Shown here one piece after another: positions 50,501 through 63,668 of a stretch of 64,000 bases of DNA (position 1 is its first letter; every line of letters begins with the position of its first letter). This DNA is from Coriaria nepalensis (taxonomy: Eukaryota > Streptophyta > Magnoliopsida > Cucurbitales > Coriariaceae). A program made the position numbers and the translations under genes. Below the pieces are notes generated by a model. That model did no database searches, was not told the DNA's origin, and was given only the letters and a program-made list of their open reading frames with translations. The stretch lies in NCBI GenBank assembly GCA_027186245.1, contig CP114500.1:8380001-8444000 (forward strand), written 5' to 3'.

Positions 50501-52101
50501 TTACATGCCAACTAGTATGAAACATTGGGTGTAGAAGGCTAGTACAAACCCTTTATTATTGTTATTCCTAATTATGGTATTATATTAAATTTACAGTTTA
50601 CAAATTTCTGTAGGCTTTAAAATCAGAATTAGAGAAGTCATCTCCAGCACTAGGGCGTAGTGCAATTTACTTGAAGGAGTCTCGCATAAATGGCCTCTCA
50701 AGGTAATATTTTTTTGACACATTAATACACACGACCGCCCACCATTCCAGAAAAGCAAACCCCGGGGGCAGGGTGTGATGGGATCTATCTTTATGAGAAA
50801 TTGATTCCTTTTATTGGTTATTTAACTTTTTAGCGGCTTGCTCTTTGAGAGGGTTGGAGGTTTTACAGAAAATAAACTGCTTCATTTGTCTTGCAATTTT
50901 AAGGTACCTTACCATTCAGTTTGTCCGTTTCTTTTGGAAGAGGGAATCGAATCAAAAGGCCAAGATTTTGAGGGTAGGTAATATCACTTAAAAATTCAGT
51001 TTCCTTCAGCTGCATGGAAATATGAGTTTTGTGCAAATTTTCTCGACTTTTGTGTTGTGATTTTACTCTCCTCTCTCCTCCCCACCCAATATTTTAAGTA
51101 TCACTTAATTTGAGATGTTTCTCTTTTCTCAGAAAGTTGATTATCCTTTAGAGTTGGATATATATGATTTGTGCTCAGATGAGCTTCGTGAAAAATTGGA
51201 AGCTCCAAGACAGGTATCATCTTGAGCCGTCATCTTTGAAGTACTTCATTTTGAAAAGACATACTTTCTCTCATTCAATAACTCATTTTCCTTTTTGGTT
51301 CCTCTTTTGATCATCTCACTCTAGACTCTTAGAGATGAGGAAGGTAAGAAACTTGGCTTAAAAGCAAATGACAAGAAGAGCTCTGATTCAAAAGACAGCG
51401 ATGTCAAGATGGCTGATGCAGGGGTAAGAAAATCACTCGTCTATTTTCTTTCAATCTAAATAGAGGATTGACTGTTTTCTTACGTTCAATCTTACTTGTA
51501 TGCAGGGATCTTCTTCCAGAAATGGTGAAACATCCATAGCTACATCTCAAGAAGGTAATTTAATTTGGTCGTACTTTCTTACCATAATTAGAATTCTTAC
51601 ACTGTATTTCAATCTCTTCCAAGACTTGAAATTCATCCTGATCTTTAAATTCAGGTGATCCATCGGACAAAGGCGGTCAAATGACCGCAATTTATGATTT
51701 GGTAGCTGTACTGACCCACAAAGGCAGGAGTGCTGATTCAGGTCACTATGTTGCCTGGGTCAAGCAAGAAAATGGTTAGTTATATCCCAAACGAAACAAT
51801 CGTACTTAAGTCTTTATTACCTAGTTGCCTCTCAAACCACAAGGACTAATGAGTTGTAGTTCTTATCTGCTGCAGGGAAGTGGATTGAATTTGATGATGA
51901 CAACCCAATTGCTCAGAGGGAAGATGACATCACAAAACTGTCGGGAGGAGGTACTTTTTTCCCCCCGATATTTATACCCGATCGAGCTCTATCAGTCTTC
52001 AGATAATGCAGCTTCTCATTTATTTATTCATTCATTCCTTTTCAGGGGATTGGCATATGGCGTATATATGCATGTACAAGGCCCGGGTCATTCCCAAGTG
52101 A
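47522..52101 (+). CDS. UBP6: Ubiquitin-specific protease 6 (proteasome-bound)
   Basis: Eighteen exons: 47522-47531, 48436-48584, 48750-48785, 48881-48988, 49066-49166, 49253-49379, 49709-49768, 49861-49928, 50140-50190, 50332-50440, 50614-50702, 50904-50973, 51133-51213, 51325-51423, 51506-51554, 51655-51774, 51876-51950 and 52046-52101. Total 1458 nt, 485 residues. An N-terminal ubiquitin-like domain (VSVKWQKELL, GVPPERQKIMVKG, GQRLMMMGTADE) is followed by the USP fold: Cys box GLFNLGNTCYMNS (catalytic Cys about 114), QEDAEECW-type block, and His box GHYVAW (His about 433), ending DWHMAYICMYKAR. This is the plant equivalent of yeast Ubp6 and human USP14, which sits on the 26S regulatory particle and trims ubiquitin. 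All catalytic residues are present. Exon 1 codes for only three residues and a base. Confidence 0.97.
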
Positions 52102-53213
52102 TTTTTCTCTGTTATTGCTTTCAATATACCTAATAGAGGGGTGTCTTCTATTGTTGAATTGATGATATGATTGTGAAAAATTCGATGTACCATCGAGGTT
52201 CAATATTTTGCTTCTTTCTTTTTTCAGTCCGGACTAGAGAAACTTGTTATTTCTTAGCCAGATTGTCAATTTTTTCCAAATATTAAATTGTAATAGTACT
52301 TTTTTGTAATCTTAAATCAGGTTTGGCACAAATTCAACCTATAAATCAAAACCCAACATTTTAGAAAGTTGACCTTTGTGGGAGGCCATGATAACTATAG
52401 AATCCCCCATTTTTAAGGGTCCAAATGAATCTCACTATCACCGCTTTTTTGTTCTAGTATAGTGTCTCATTCCTATTTCCCTATCAAAATGGGGGGTTTT
52501 GAGAAAAAAATTCTCCCCAGACTCTTGCCAAATTTAGTCGGCAAAACAAATGGTGTGCATAAAGTCAATAAAATGCATACCCAATTGCCTTAATTTCCAC
52601 TCAAATGAAGCACCTTTTTCACCGCCCAAATGCATTTGATTCCCAAATCTGAGCCCACACAACTGTCAAAGCATATTCTCTTCAGTATAGATCTATCAAC
52701 GACACAAGGTATTTTAGTGCTTATAACATTGTTTTTGTTCTTTTTTTTTTTTTTTTTATAGAGTTCAGATTCAATGCCGGTTTATATCGACTCATCAATC
52801 TGAACAGGTTCAATCTTCGTCCCTCGAACTACATTATAATTAAAAATCAATACTAAATTGATGGGTCGAACGATACAAGCTTCAATCACGGACTATGAAC
52901 TCAATAAAAAACAGACAATAGATCATATTACCAACCTTAATCTAAGAAACATAATAACTTCGTTTCACCACAACAAGGAACCAAACCAATTAGCAAGCAA
53001 AACTTCCTTCCTTTTTCATTAGCATAAGTTGTAAACAATGTTTACAAGATCATAATACTAGGATTAAAACAACAAAAACATTACCACCTTCACACCCAAA
53101 AAACTCTTCCCTTTTTCTCATTTCACAACTACAAATTATTAAACACCCATTCGAAAATCCACATTTTGATTACTGTTTTTCTTAAGAAATAAGAAGGAAA
53201 GAAAGGAAGGAAG
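52102..53213. other. Convergent 3' regions of UBP6 and Dof
   Basis: Holds 3' untranslated regions and intergenic DNA, including a long T run (52741-52758). No gene seen. Confidence 0.4.
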
Positions 53214-53963
53214 CTAGAGAAAACTTGAACCAGGTGTATAGATAGAAAGATCAGGCCAGCCATTACCGCCGCTACCACCACCACCATTTTGATTATTCCA
53301 ACCATTTTGCAGATCCAAATAGCTCTCAGAGTTATTGTTGTTACTTGTCCTCTGCAGCAACTCCATCTCTGGAACTTGACCACAATCTAACCTCAAGTTC
53401 TCGGCAAATTCACCGAATTGAACCATTTTTAAACCCGACCCGTTTGAATTCAGACTCAGACCTTCCTCCTCCACCTCTTCCAAAATGGGCCCAAAATGCC
53501 CATTTGTGCCCAAAAGCGAAGTGAAGCTTTCCGGCACGATGCCCATAATCGAGCTGCTACTGCTGCTGCTATAAACATGGGCTTGTTCTGGTTCCATAAC
53601 AGAGTTGTTATAAGGTGCTAAGGCTGAAACAGAGTGGGAAGAAGAAGAAGAAGAAGAAGAAGCAGCAGATGAAGAACGCTTAGCATTATTTAAATTATTA
53701 TTATTACTACTATTATCGGATGCTGCTCGCTTAGAGTTCTTCCGGCTTCCACCTCCGACCGGGATGTTTCTAAGGGACCCACCTTTGGTCCAGTACCTCC
53801 TGCAGTTCTTGCAGAAATGGCGAGGCTGTGAAAGATTGTAGTTATTGTAATAACAGAATTTGGTGTTTGTAGATTCACACCGTGGGCATTTGATCATCTG
53901 CTCTTGATCTGCAAACTGGTCCTTTTTCATCGGTTGGAATGTTGCTGATGATTCTTCTTGCAT
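53214..53963 (-). CDS. Dof zinc-finger transcription factor
   Basis: One exon, 249 residues. The Dof domain starts near residue 25: [19 protein letters not shown], then [31 protein letters not shown]. The C-x2-C-x21-C-x2-C zinc ligands are all present. A basic tail, Asn and Ser runs (from repeated codons) and a Gly/Asn-rich C-terminus with a WPDLSIY end follow. Dof proteins bind AAAG cores in the nucleus. I chose ATG 53963 because the domain spacing fits; an in-frame ATG at 54119 would add a hydrophobic, non-conserved 52-residue stretch. Position beside UBP6 and B55 resembles the Arabidopsis gene for ADOF1/Dof1.7 as I recall it. Confidence 0.93.
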   Translation of the reverse strand: MQEESSATFQPMKKDQFADQEQMIKCPRCESTNTKFCYYNNYNLSQPRHFCKNCRRYWTKGGSLRNIPVGGGSRKNSKRAASDNSSNNNNLNNAKRSSSAASSSSSSSSHSVSALAPYNNSVMEPEQAHVYSSSSSSSIMGIVPESFTSLLGTNGHFGPILEEVEEEGLSLNSNGSGLKMVQFGEFAENLRLDCGQVPEMELLQRTSNNNNSESYLDLQNGWNNQNGGGGSGGNGWPDLSIYTPGSSFL

Positions 53964-55620
53964 TTTATTTTTTCTTTCTTTTCTGTAAGGAACAAAGAGA
54001 AAAATAAAAATAGAAAGACTAGTTTTTGTGATCAAAGCCGTAAGCTTTGGAAGTAGAAGAAAAAGAAGAAGAAGAAGTTTCTGAGGATTTTTTAAGTGGT
54101 TTAAAGCAAAAGCTTTCAAGAAAGCAAGCGAATAAGAACAAGAACTAGAAGAGGAAGAAAAAGCTCAAAACTTGATGCAGAGCAAACAAAGAAGGAAGAT
54201 GCTAATATTGATATTGTGCTCGCTTGCAACTCTCCTCTCTCTCTCTCCTCTCTCTCTCTCTCTCGCTGTAGTGGATTGTGTACTGTCCCACTGACTACCA
54301 CTAATCTCTTTTACATATCCTGTATTTTAATGTAACTAAGATTAATTAATGCAAACAATGATAGTTCCTAATTGGTAGCTCTAGATCATTATGACTTATG
54401 AGAAGCAGTATAATGTTGAGACATCTGTAAATGTAAACTGTTGAGAAATTTGATATTTTTATATGATTTTGTTTAATAATATCATTTTATTTATTAAATT
54501 ATATAAATTATATTTATATAAAAATGTATCATATATAATATATAATCATATGATATATTATATTTATAATTAAAATTATTATTTTTATATATTATATTAC
54601 ATAATATTTATTGATACGTGATTATAACGAAATTTAGCGTCTTGTTGTCATTACAATAAAAAAAGGATCGATAAAGAACAGGAACAAACAAATGTCAACA
54701 GCCATACTGGAATGTCTGTTGTTTTCAAGTACTCACGCATGCGATATAAATATAGATTAGCAAGTTGTAATGATTATTTGTTAATGAACGATAATACCCA
54801 TTAAGACGACATGTAGGCTTTAAGTAGGTCGCAGTTCGTTAAGAAGATACTATTTATTTACTTATTCAATTCTTCATGTTTGTGTAATTGTGTTGTGTCG
54901 TGTCGTGTCGTGACGTGACGAGAGAATGTAGTGATGAAAGCATGAAGCAGAAGAAGCTGCACGAGGTTGCGTACAAATGAAGTAATGCTACTTTAAACTG
55001 TTGTTTTAACCTGTGGATTCATCATTTTCATCTCACTGTCAAATCATCACCTTCCGCGTGTCAAACAGTATGATCAAAGACAAGAACAAACGTTTGGTTG
55101 CCGTCTCTGTAGATGAGTGGATGATGCGGATCCAGTAGAGATTGTGTCAATGAAGAAACATGATCATTGGAAGAGAGAGAGAGAGAGAACATATTCTGGA
55201 TAAAACTAGAAAAAAAAGGGGATGAGAAAAGAATCAATTAAAAAATGATGCAATTGGAAGTTTTAAACAAACACATCCACATCCAAGATTCTGAGTAACA
55301 CTACTACTATTCTTTCCCTTTATAAAATAAAAATAAAAAATAAAAGCCCTAGTAATGGAAAATATGTAATATCCTTTAGGCGTTTAGCACATGTTGTAGT
55401 AAGAAAGCTACAATCAACAATTTTCTTTTCTTTCCTCATCCAAAACCACTCCACCCCGTGAATAAGTAGATAATCAATTTGCTCCTTCAGGAATCTTCTG
55501 AAACCAGTAACCTTGATCGCGAGGGTAGATGAAATTGTAGGAACTGTTTATCGTGATCACCAGTCGGAAGAAATTGGGGAAGAGAGCCTTTCTTCAACAG
55601 AAACCCAAAATGGTCTTTTT
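53964..55620. promoter_or_regulatory. Dof upstream region and B55 3' region
   Basis: The Dof leader contains a CT microsatellite (about 54233-54264). AT-rich DNA covers 54430-54610. Five GTGTC/GTGAC units lie at 54895-54919 and a GA run at 55177-55190. The end near 55480-55620 is the B55 3' untranslated region. No gene seen. Confidence 0.4.
54895..54919. repeat. Five-base tandem repeat
   Basis: Three GTGTC units followed by two GTGAC units, without interruption. Confidence 0.85.
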
Positions 55621-58600
55621 TTAGGCATAGTACATGTACAAGCTGTTTGCAGCAGCACAGGCGATTGAGTTTTCGGTTGGGTGCCAAGCCAAGTGCAGCA
55701 ACTTTGTTGTAAAATCAAACGAATTTCCATTTGCATCCACTCCTTGACTTTCTGCTCCTGTCATGTGAGTGAACTGTGAATTTAGGCTGCATAATTGCTT
55801 GTTTGTTGAGCGATTAGAAACTGACAAGGCACATACCTCGTCTTACAGCTCGTGTTATGCTACTGCTTAAGGATCTGGAAGGCCTTGAAGGGGTCTGACC
55901 TTGTCTCCTAAAAGGCAAGGCCAAGTTTCAAATACTGAGTAGTTTACAAAGTGATTATTTAGGGTAATATTCAACTCGATTAAAGAGTTACCTCATTGGA
56001 TTTTTGCTGGCTTCCAAAGTTATTGCTTCATTACTTTCCGGGGCAGAACCAAATACACGGAATAAGTTACTGGAACCACATAAAAACATGGTAAGGTTCA
56101 TTTTAGAAGAATAAAAAAATTGGAAAAAGAAAAATATACCACGAGTTGGTAAGTTTAAGGAAAAGGACAGACCTATAAGAGCCAGTAGCTACTCTCAATC
56201 CGTCCCCACTCAGACAGCACTCAAACTTGTCGAAGATTGAATCGTTTTCATACAGATCACAAAGCTGGAACCATTCAAAGAAGAACACTATTAGAGCTCA
56301 AATTAGAAGCACAAGTTCAAGGTCCAATCTTGTCATAGGAGAGAAATCTAACCCTAGGCCTCAGATGTTCATGAACCTGAAAAGTTGAGACTGGACCAGA
56401 ATCCATATTGATGTCCCACAACTGAAAATAACATGAACAGAAGAAATAAGGAAACTCTATGATCCACACAAACTATCAAGGAAGAAGTGGCAACCCAAGC
56501 ATACATATCAATCCCAATCCATTGGCAATGATGGAATGCCAACCTTAAGAGTCATATAATCACGACTAAGTATGTATCTTCCATCCTTTCCAAACTTTAT
56601 ATCCGAGATCGAAGCAATTATTTCCGTAAAAAATGACCTAGAGGCAGGTGCTTCCTGCTCCTCAAATCTGCATGTGCAAAGGTTGTTAGTAATAACACTT
56701 ACAATGCCAAAAACAGGGTCGCTAAATAGAGTGAGTAAAAATCACTTACAATTTGGTATGTGAATCACATAATGCTGACTGCCGCAAATCAATAAGGCGG
56801 ATTGAGCCTTTTGAACTGCTATATGCTAAGATATTGCAATGAGAAGGGTGGAACTCAGCAGATGTTATCACCTCTGCGACAAAGCAAGAAAGGGAGGACC
56901 CATTTTGACACCAAAAGCTAATATTAAAATTATTAATTCTAACTACAGTACTAACAAAATTGATTCCAATTCAATTCGTTAAATACCATAATTTTAAAGA
57001 GCTTACCAGTTAGATCCTCCATGTTAGTAGGCTTCACATCAACAATATTGAAACTTTGATTGCTAATTTCCAAGTTCCAAAGATTTATTCGCAGATCATC
57101 AGCTGATATAAATGTTTCGCCATCACTAGAAACAGAGGCAGGATACCACAATTAACATAAAATAGATATAACTTCAAAACTACAGGAAAGTGTAAAGACA
57201 AGAAAATACCATAGGTATGAGTTGTTATACTAAGAAAAAAGCCCACTTCACTAATATATATACACACTATAAGAATGGTCTCCCATTACCTTTTACAGAT
57301 AGGGACACTAACAGAGAGAGAGAGAGATATACTCCAAGCTAAACAAATCTATAAATCATATGCCGCTTAAAATATTAGAAGATAGACAACAATAGACAAA
57401 ATTTTAAATCCCATACTTGATCGTACAAATAGTGAAAACAACAGAAGTCCCATGTCCCATGCCCCGTGCAAGAATATTCAAGAATATTCATACGTGATCT
57501 TCTTCAGTTAAAAACCATGGATAGTTGAAATAAAACATGCTAAAAGGATTAAGTGTAGCAGCTACAGACTCTAATGTCCCATGGTAATCAGATTAACACC
57601 AAGAAAATTGAAACAAAAATTGACATCAGAGATACACAAATGAGTTCAGTGGAAGAGTTGGAAGGACCTGTTATTTGAGATTGAGTTGATATGATAATCA
57701 TGAGCATGAGCATACACTCTTCTACATCTAGCTGCCAGGCTGGTCTCTTGGCTGGATACCTGCAAATTGAGTACCACAAGGATTAGAAATATCCAAGAAC
57801 TGGTGAGCAGAAGACAAGAAGAACAAAAATAATAACACGTTATGTCCCTATCATGCTCTAACACACCTTGTCCCTATCATGTTCTTCAAATCACAATGCA
57901 GCTAAGTTGTTTAAGGTTAATTAGCAAGCCACAACTCAAATTGCAGAGTTATCTTCTTCAACTAAATACATAAAAGCACACACAGTATAAGATAAATTGT
58001 GTCAAGTACGACTACCACTGGCAAATGCAGTGATGGAATGCCCCCAGACGGAAACAAAAAGTCATTGCTCCGATAATTGTGTGATCGGTCTGGAGATCCT
58101 CCATTCGTAAGAGGCATTCTAGGGCTAGTTGAATAACTTGAACTTGCCATATTTCCACTTCCACTAGATGTTGAGGAGTCCAGGTTCATTTCAGAAATTC
58201 TTCTGACTTTTTTTTCCTGTACCTGATAAACACCAGAAAAAGAAACACCACAAAAATAACTTAATGTACTCAATTAGAGTTTAGTAGGACTGTTTCAGTG
58301 TTATGACCTTTAACAGGACTGTTTCAGTGTTATGACCTTTAACACTCATGATCTCCAAACAAATTGCTGTCAACAAAATATTTTAAGTGCCAAAATCATA
58401 CTCCTAATCAGGGGTATTATGTATGCCAAAAAAATACCTTTTGAGTTAAAAAGCATGCCAACTAGGTATCCTGTGCCTGTACGGTTTACTACTGGATGAA
58501 TATTGAACCAGTTAAGAAGCTAAAGAAACACAACATGTAAACGTAGTGCTTGCTTTCATAATTTACGCGTTTATGCAATTACACAGGCTAAGCCAACCAT

Positions 58601-59932
58601 TCACACCATATTGGACTTGACTTCCACAAGGATAAAGTTTCTTTGTTAGATATGTAGTTCTTCGTACCAAATAGACAATGAGAATCTTTATAATGTTATA
58701 CTATATTCGATGATGGCAGGAAAAAATGTCAGTTTCTACCTTCCAAAACTTGATGGTTTTATCGTTAGTAGATAACAAAAACATGGCTCCATTGGCTGTT
58801 TGGCACCATCTGATTTTGTTGATTTTCTCCTCTATTTCCAAGCTCTTGAGATAGTCAAACTAACCAAAATAAAAGTAAACAAAAAAAATGTATGAATAAC
58901 GCAGAATTTGATACGAGTAAGGGTAACTGGTAAAGGAAAAATATATATATACCTCAGGTTCGTGGCTCTGAAATTCTGTTTTATAACGAAATTCTGGATG
59001 CCGACTAATTGTATTATCCGTTCTTTCCAAATCCCTTCTTGACCCGCCATTCTATAGGATATGAGAAGACGTTACAAGGTCCAAACAAATTAAACCATAA
59101 CTAACCAAATTAAACAACGAGTAAGAACATACATTTTTTGTATCTGTCCTCTCAAATAGAACCACCCGGCCACCACGGTCACCAGTAGCAAGATAGTTTC
59201 CAGTTCTATCAAATTCAATTGCTGAAATGATATCAACTGAGAAAGATTAACATAAAAGTTAGAAACTAATCCTTGTGAACCATAACAGACAGGAAAGGTT
59301 ACAACACGAATGGATTTGATCCTCCCCCAGGATTTTTAGCCATTTAGTCTAAAAAGGGCAGTTTTCCACTGGGTAACACCATTTCCACCAGTTGTAGACA
59401 AACATAACCCGAAAAGTAAGCTATTCTCGACAAGAGATAGATAGACACTCGAGACCAGTTACTGTAGATTCAGTAACAAAAGTTTGCCAGTTTATCACCT
59501 TCTCTACTCCTACTGTACTTGAAAGTGTAAGCTCTATATAGAAAATGAGTAATGAATAAGACTGACTGACTATAAGAAAGTGATACAGCACACTAAGCAA
59601 CTTGCAAAAAGGATTCCGTTTCCATGCACACATAAAAACATATTCATACCCCAGTAAACCCCAATTCAAAATCTAAAATTCACACAACTTCCAACAAAGA
59701 GAATCCCATGATCTAATAACAGATCGAGAGCAATGAAAAAAGAAAACCCTAACTTCAATTAAATGAATCTCATTTCAAATTGCATCCGAAATCAACAAAT
59801 GGAGATTAAACAACATATACCTTCCTGAACTTCTTCGCCGGCCGCACGTTCACCAAACACCTGTGAGAATTTCCACTCCAGAGGCTCCGGCGGGCCTACC
59901 GGTGTTACGACGACCTCATCGCCACCTTTCAT
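55621..59932 (-). CDS. PP2A B55-type regulatory subunit
   Basis: Fourteen exons on the minus strand: 59821-59932, 59133-59221, 58953-59051, 58740-58859, 58016-58222, 57668-57759, 57007-57125, 56750-56873, 56544-56667, 56353-56421, 56173-56264, 55992-56069, 55837-55907 and 55621-55757. Total 1533 nt, 510 residues. It is a WD40 propeller of the PR55 family: [78 protein letters not shown], then [30 protein letters not shown] and the WHPTENSIA end. A Ser-rich insert (exon 58016-58222) is typical of plant members. B55 recruits and directs the PP2A A/C core, for example to nitrate reductase and cell-cycle substrates. The leader has several CT microsatellites. Confidence 0.96.
58286..58343. repeat. 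Perfect 29-base tandem duplication
   Basis: Two identical 29-base units (58286-58314 and 58315-58343, each starting AGGACTGTTTCAG) in the fourth intron of the B55 gene. No splice signal is affected. Confidence 0.95.
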
Positions 59933-60263
59933 TTTAGCAAAAAGAATAAGAATCCAACAGAGCTTGATGTTGTTAGAAAACCAAAATCTGCCAAATCTAA
60001 TCACGACATAGAAGATCGCTTCTCTGAGGGTTATATATAAGAAATCACAACTCGAGAACCATCGAAAAACTTTCAAATCGAAGAACAAGAGACAAATAAA
60101 TCACACTGATTCTGCTCAGGATTCCAATACATGAACCATTGCAATCTCGAAACAGTTCTAAATTCTCGCTCAATACACAGATACACAGACACTACTCTCT
60201 CTCCCTCTTCTGCGTAGTGTCTCTCTCTCTCTAAAAGGAGAAAATCGGAATTGTGTTCCTCTA

Positions 60264-60270
<7 letters not shown>

Positions 60271-60296
<26 letters not shown>
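60271..60296. repeat. CT microsatellites in the B55 leader
   Basis: An uninterrupted CT run, with two shorter ones at about 60219-60232 and 60371-60393. CT tracts in 5' leaders are common in plants. Confidence 0.85.
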
Positions 60297-60299
<3 letters not shown>

Positions 60300-61284
60300 A
60301 GAGCAAAACGGCTCTTACTCCTCACTTCCTCGGCTTTGTAAACACATGCACTTCTCCGTCTTCTGATTCTCTATCTCTCTCTCTCTCTCTCTCTGAACCG
60401 CAATGATATAATCACCGGACGATTCTGCAAAATTTCGACCTCCAAGGATTTCATCAGCCTCCGAAGGTGAGATCTGGTTGGTTCGTCACCACTTGTGGAC
60501 TTTGAGATTGGTGAGATTAACAGAATTTGGGGAAAAATGAGAAAAAAAACAAAAAGAAGAGGGAAAAGGAATAATAAACTACCATTTCCTTTTACTTTTT
60601 TTTTTTTTTTTCACAATTTGTGAAAGAACATGGATGAGATAGTGACGTGGATACCCTGTGAAAAGACTGTTCAGTCCTCACCTTTCTTCACCTTTTTTTT
60701 TTTTTTTTTTCCTTTACAGTATTTATTTTTATTAAATCTCTTACCAATTTTTTAACCATTGCTAGTTTATCTCAATAATGATAATAATAATAATAATTTT
60801 CTTTTTCTTTTAAGGAATGTGGACTAAATTTGATTAACGAGGTCGCCTTCATAATGCATGTACCAAATAAAAGGATTATAGAAGAAGGTGCCGTACAGCC
60901 CTTACCGACTGAGTTGGGCTCAAATCCAATCCTTTCCGATACTAGTGCCACGCCAGCTCATGTTTGAGCCCAATCGTTTTAATAATTCCAGTAATTACCT
61001 ATAGCTTGTGGGCTCTGAATATTATTCCAAATCCATGGACCATGCATGACATACCAAAAAGGCCACGAGTTCTTACCAGGCCTGGCCTTAAACTCAAAAG
61101 TGTATTTGGACTTGCACTGTAATTGTCTGAAAGCCCAACGGACTTGGAAACAATAATATATGGTACGTGGCAACCTGATTTAAGTACTATAGCGCCACGT
61201 GCAATCACCTCATGACACTTTATGACCTTTAATCATCATGTAGCAATTAAGATAAATTGATTAACAGATTCTTATACATCTGAC

Positions 61285-61326
61285 ATTATGATTATGATTA
61301 TGATTATGATTATGATTATGATTATG
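61285..61326. repeat. ATTATG hexamer repeat, seven units
   Basis: Seven perfect ATTATG units in AT-rich intergenic DNA. A probable length-variable locus. Confidence 0.95.
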
Positions 61327-61946
61327 ATATTATTAATATCATAGTTGCGTTTTGTGTTTGCATATAAGAAGAATCTCTATAGAGTGATAATGTCTCATGT
61401 TACATCTTTATCATTTTGATAGTTTGTGAAAATAAAATATTAGTATTCTAATTGGACCCGTAATCTGTTGTGACGGAAGGTTTCAACGTCTTTCCAATTA
61501 TATACACATTTTTTTTTAAAATACTAATAATTAGGAGACAATGGCTTTGTTTTTTGGTCATAGTGGAAGACAATATGCTATCAGCAATGCAATAACGTTT
61601 GATATGTAAATTGACGTTAGGTTTAAAAACCACTTACAGAACTTTATTCCTAATCATTCCGGATAACGCTAGTATTATCAGCACAATTAGCTACTAATCT
61701 CTCTACTCTCTAGTGACTCCATGATTTGCCAGGATACCAAATTTCATGCAAGTGATCGGATTAGATATGAATTATTAATTAGTAAATAATAATAATAATA
61801 ATAATCAATTAAACTTTAATTTATTTATTAAAAAAAAAAAAGCTGATAAAATCAAAATCAAATACGATCACCTAAATTAAATAAATTTATTATTAAAAAA
61901 ACCAGAAAACCATAAAATTCACGGGAACAGTGCCAAGTGCGCATCC

Positions 61947-61952
61947 CACGTG
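61947..61952. promoter_or_regulatory. G-box CACGTG
   Basis: CACGTG in the context CCCACGTGGC, 378 bases before the PS2 ATG. A perfect core for bHLH or bZIP factors. Confidence 0.5.
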
Positions 61953-61979
61953 GCAATAAGAATCCAATTCCCCCGCCTG

Positions 61980-61987
61980 GAATATTC
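61980..61987. promoter_or_regulatory. P1BS-like PHR1 site
   Basis: GAATATTC fits the palindromic PHR1-binding consensus GNATATNC. It lies 343 bases before the start codon of a phosphatase whose relatives are strongly induced by phosphate starvation. Confidence 0.6.
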
Positions 61988-62329
61988 CCTGATTCCGAGA
62001 TTTTGTTCGTTTATATATACGTCCTAATTTCTCTACCCTTATCAGCCGTTGGATCGCCAATGTTCGAAAAAGGTCATCTAATCCGACGGCAGAGACATAC
62101 CCCTCCACCGAATCGAAAGGTTCATGTTCGCCTCCAACTAAGTTACCACGCGTTTCTTTTATGCGGAGGTAATATACCAATATTCCAATGGAATCCAAAT
62201 TCTGTGTCGCTATAAATTCCGACCTACATTGGCTCAGAATTCGGCACCAAGAAGAAGGAAGGACAAGGAAGACGGGAATTCTATACTTTAGTGAATTCTT
62301 TGAGCTTTTTGAAGCAGTAAAGGAGAACA

Positions 62330-63017
62330 ATGGCGAACAGAATCGTCGTCGTGTTTGATTTTGACAAGACGATCATTGAGTTGGATAGCGATAATTGGGT
62401 GGTCGATGAGCTTGGTTTTACGGATTTGTTCAATGAGCTCCTTTCCACCATGCCGTGGAACTCTCTCATGGTGAGTTTTTTTTTTTTTTTATGGTCATTG
62501 TTATGCCCGCGAACTGTTTGTTGAAATGCCTCTACGAATCTATTTACAGGATAGGATGATGAAGGAGATTCATGAAGGAGGGAAGACAATAAAGGATGTT
62601 GAAGAGGTTCTGAAAAGGGCTCCAATTCATCCAAGAATTGTTCCCGCCATTAAGGCAGCTCATGCTCTTGGGTATTATTCTATTTTTAGAGTATCTCTGG
62701 GGGGGTTTTTTTTTTTTTCCTTCTCTCTTTTCGAAAGGAATGTTCTTTTTTTTTTTTATCATTATTAATTACTCTTTTTTTTTTCTTTTTTTTTTTTGCA
62801 GGTGTGATTTGAGGATTGTAAGTGATGCAAATCTGTTTTTTATTGAGACGATTGTGAAGCATCTTGGGATAAGCGAGTGTTTTTCAGAGATCAATACAAA
62901 TCCAAGCTATGTTGATGAAGAAGGGAGGCTTAGAATTTTCCCTTTCCATAATTTTCACACTTCATCTCATGGCTGCCCTCTTTGCCCCCCAAATATGTGC
63001 AAGGTAATCATATACTT

Positions 63018-63048
<31 letters not shown>

Positions 63049-63668
63049 CTGTTAATTGGATCCAAGAAAGTTGGAAATTATTCATGAATCTTTCTTAAAT
63101 TTCCTATAACTTGCCCCACTTTCTTTTTTTATTTTTATTTTTTTTTCTTTTTCTTTTTCTTTGGGTAATAAAGAAAGCACTGGTTGAGATTGAGTTGGGA
63201 CTTAGGTCAATACGTCCCAGTCAAGCAAAGCTATTACTATCATTTAATTTTTGCTTCAGAAAAAATATGTTGACTAATACTTATGTAAATGTAAAATAAC
63301 AGGGTGTAATAATGGAGAGGATTATAGCATCTGGAGAAGGGCAGAAAAGGTTCATCTACCTAGGGGATGGAAGTGGAGACTATTGCCCAACCCTAAGGCT
63401 TGGAGAGGGAGATTTTTCAATGCCAAGGAAGAACTACCCAATATGGGATTTGATCTGCAGAAACCCATTACTCATCAAGGCAGAAATCCATGAATGGACT
63501 GATGGAGAAGATCTTGAGAGAGTCCTGCTAGGTCTGATCAACACCATTTCTGTTGATGCAGAGAATGCTCAGCTCATGTCAGCTGCTGATTGCAAGTTGC
63601 AGAGCAATAACATCTCCGTTTCTGCTGCTCATGAGGCTCTTCCTCAAGTACTCAAAGTCCATCAGTAG
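62330..63668 (+). CDS. PS2: HAD phosphatase, PS2/PHOSPHO1 type
   Basis: Four exons: 62330-62470, 62550-62671, 62802-63003 and 63303-63668, 831 nt, 276 residues. HAD motif I is FDFDKT (nucleophile Asp10, acid/base Asp12). Motif II lies in CDLRIVSDAN, and the acidic motif IV in YLGDGSGDYCP (Asp177, Asp181). CPLCPPNMCK is the Cys-rich cap segment of this family. Characterised plant relatives (tomato PS2, Arabidopsis PPsPase1 and PECP1) hydrolyse pyrophosphate, phosphoethanolamine or phosphocholine in the cytosol during phosphate shortage; which substrate applies here cannot be told. The P1BS-like site upstream supports phosphate control. Introns have very T-rich 3' ends, and a GA microsatellite follows exon 3. 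Confidence 0.95.

Larger units (their letters stand above)
59933..62329. promoter_or_regulatory. Divergent upstream region of B55 and PS2
   Basis: The B55 leader lies at 59933-60420 and carries three CT microsatellites. A stretch of T runs and AAT units covers 60590-60810. A hexamer repeat lies at 61285-61326. The last 400 bases are the PS2 promoter with a G-box and a P1BS-like site. No protein gene seen. Confidence 0.45.

Noticed and set aside
53964..54119. Longer Dof protein from the ATG at 54119
   Set aside because: It would add a hydrophobic 52-residue stretch unlike any Dof N-terminus. The ATG at 53963 fits the family.
61285..61326. CRISPR-like or satellite array
   Set aside because: Simple ATTATG hexamer without spacers in a plant genome. 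It is a microsatellite.
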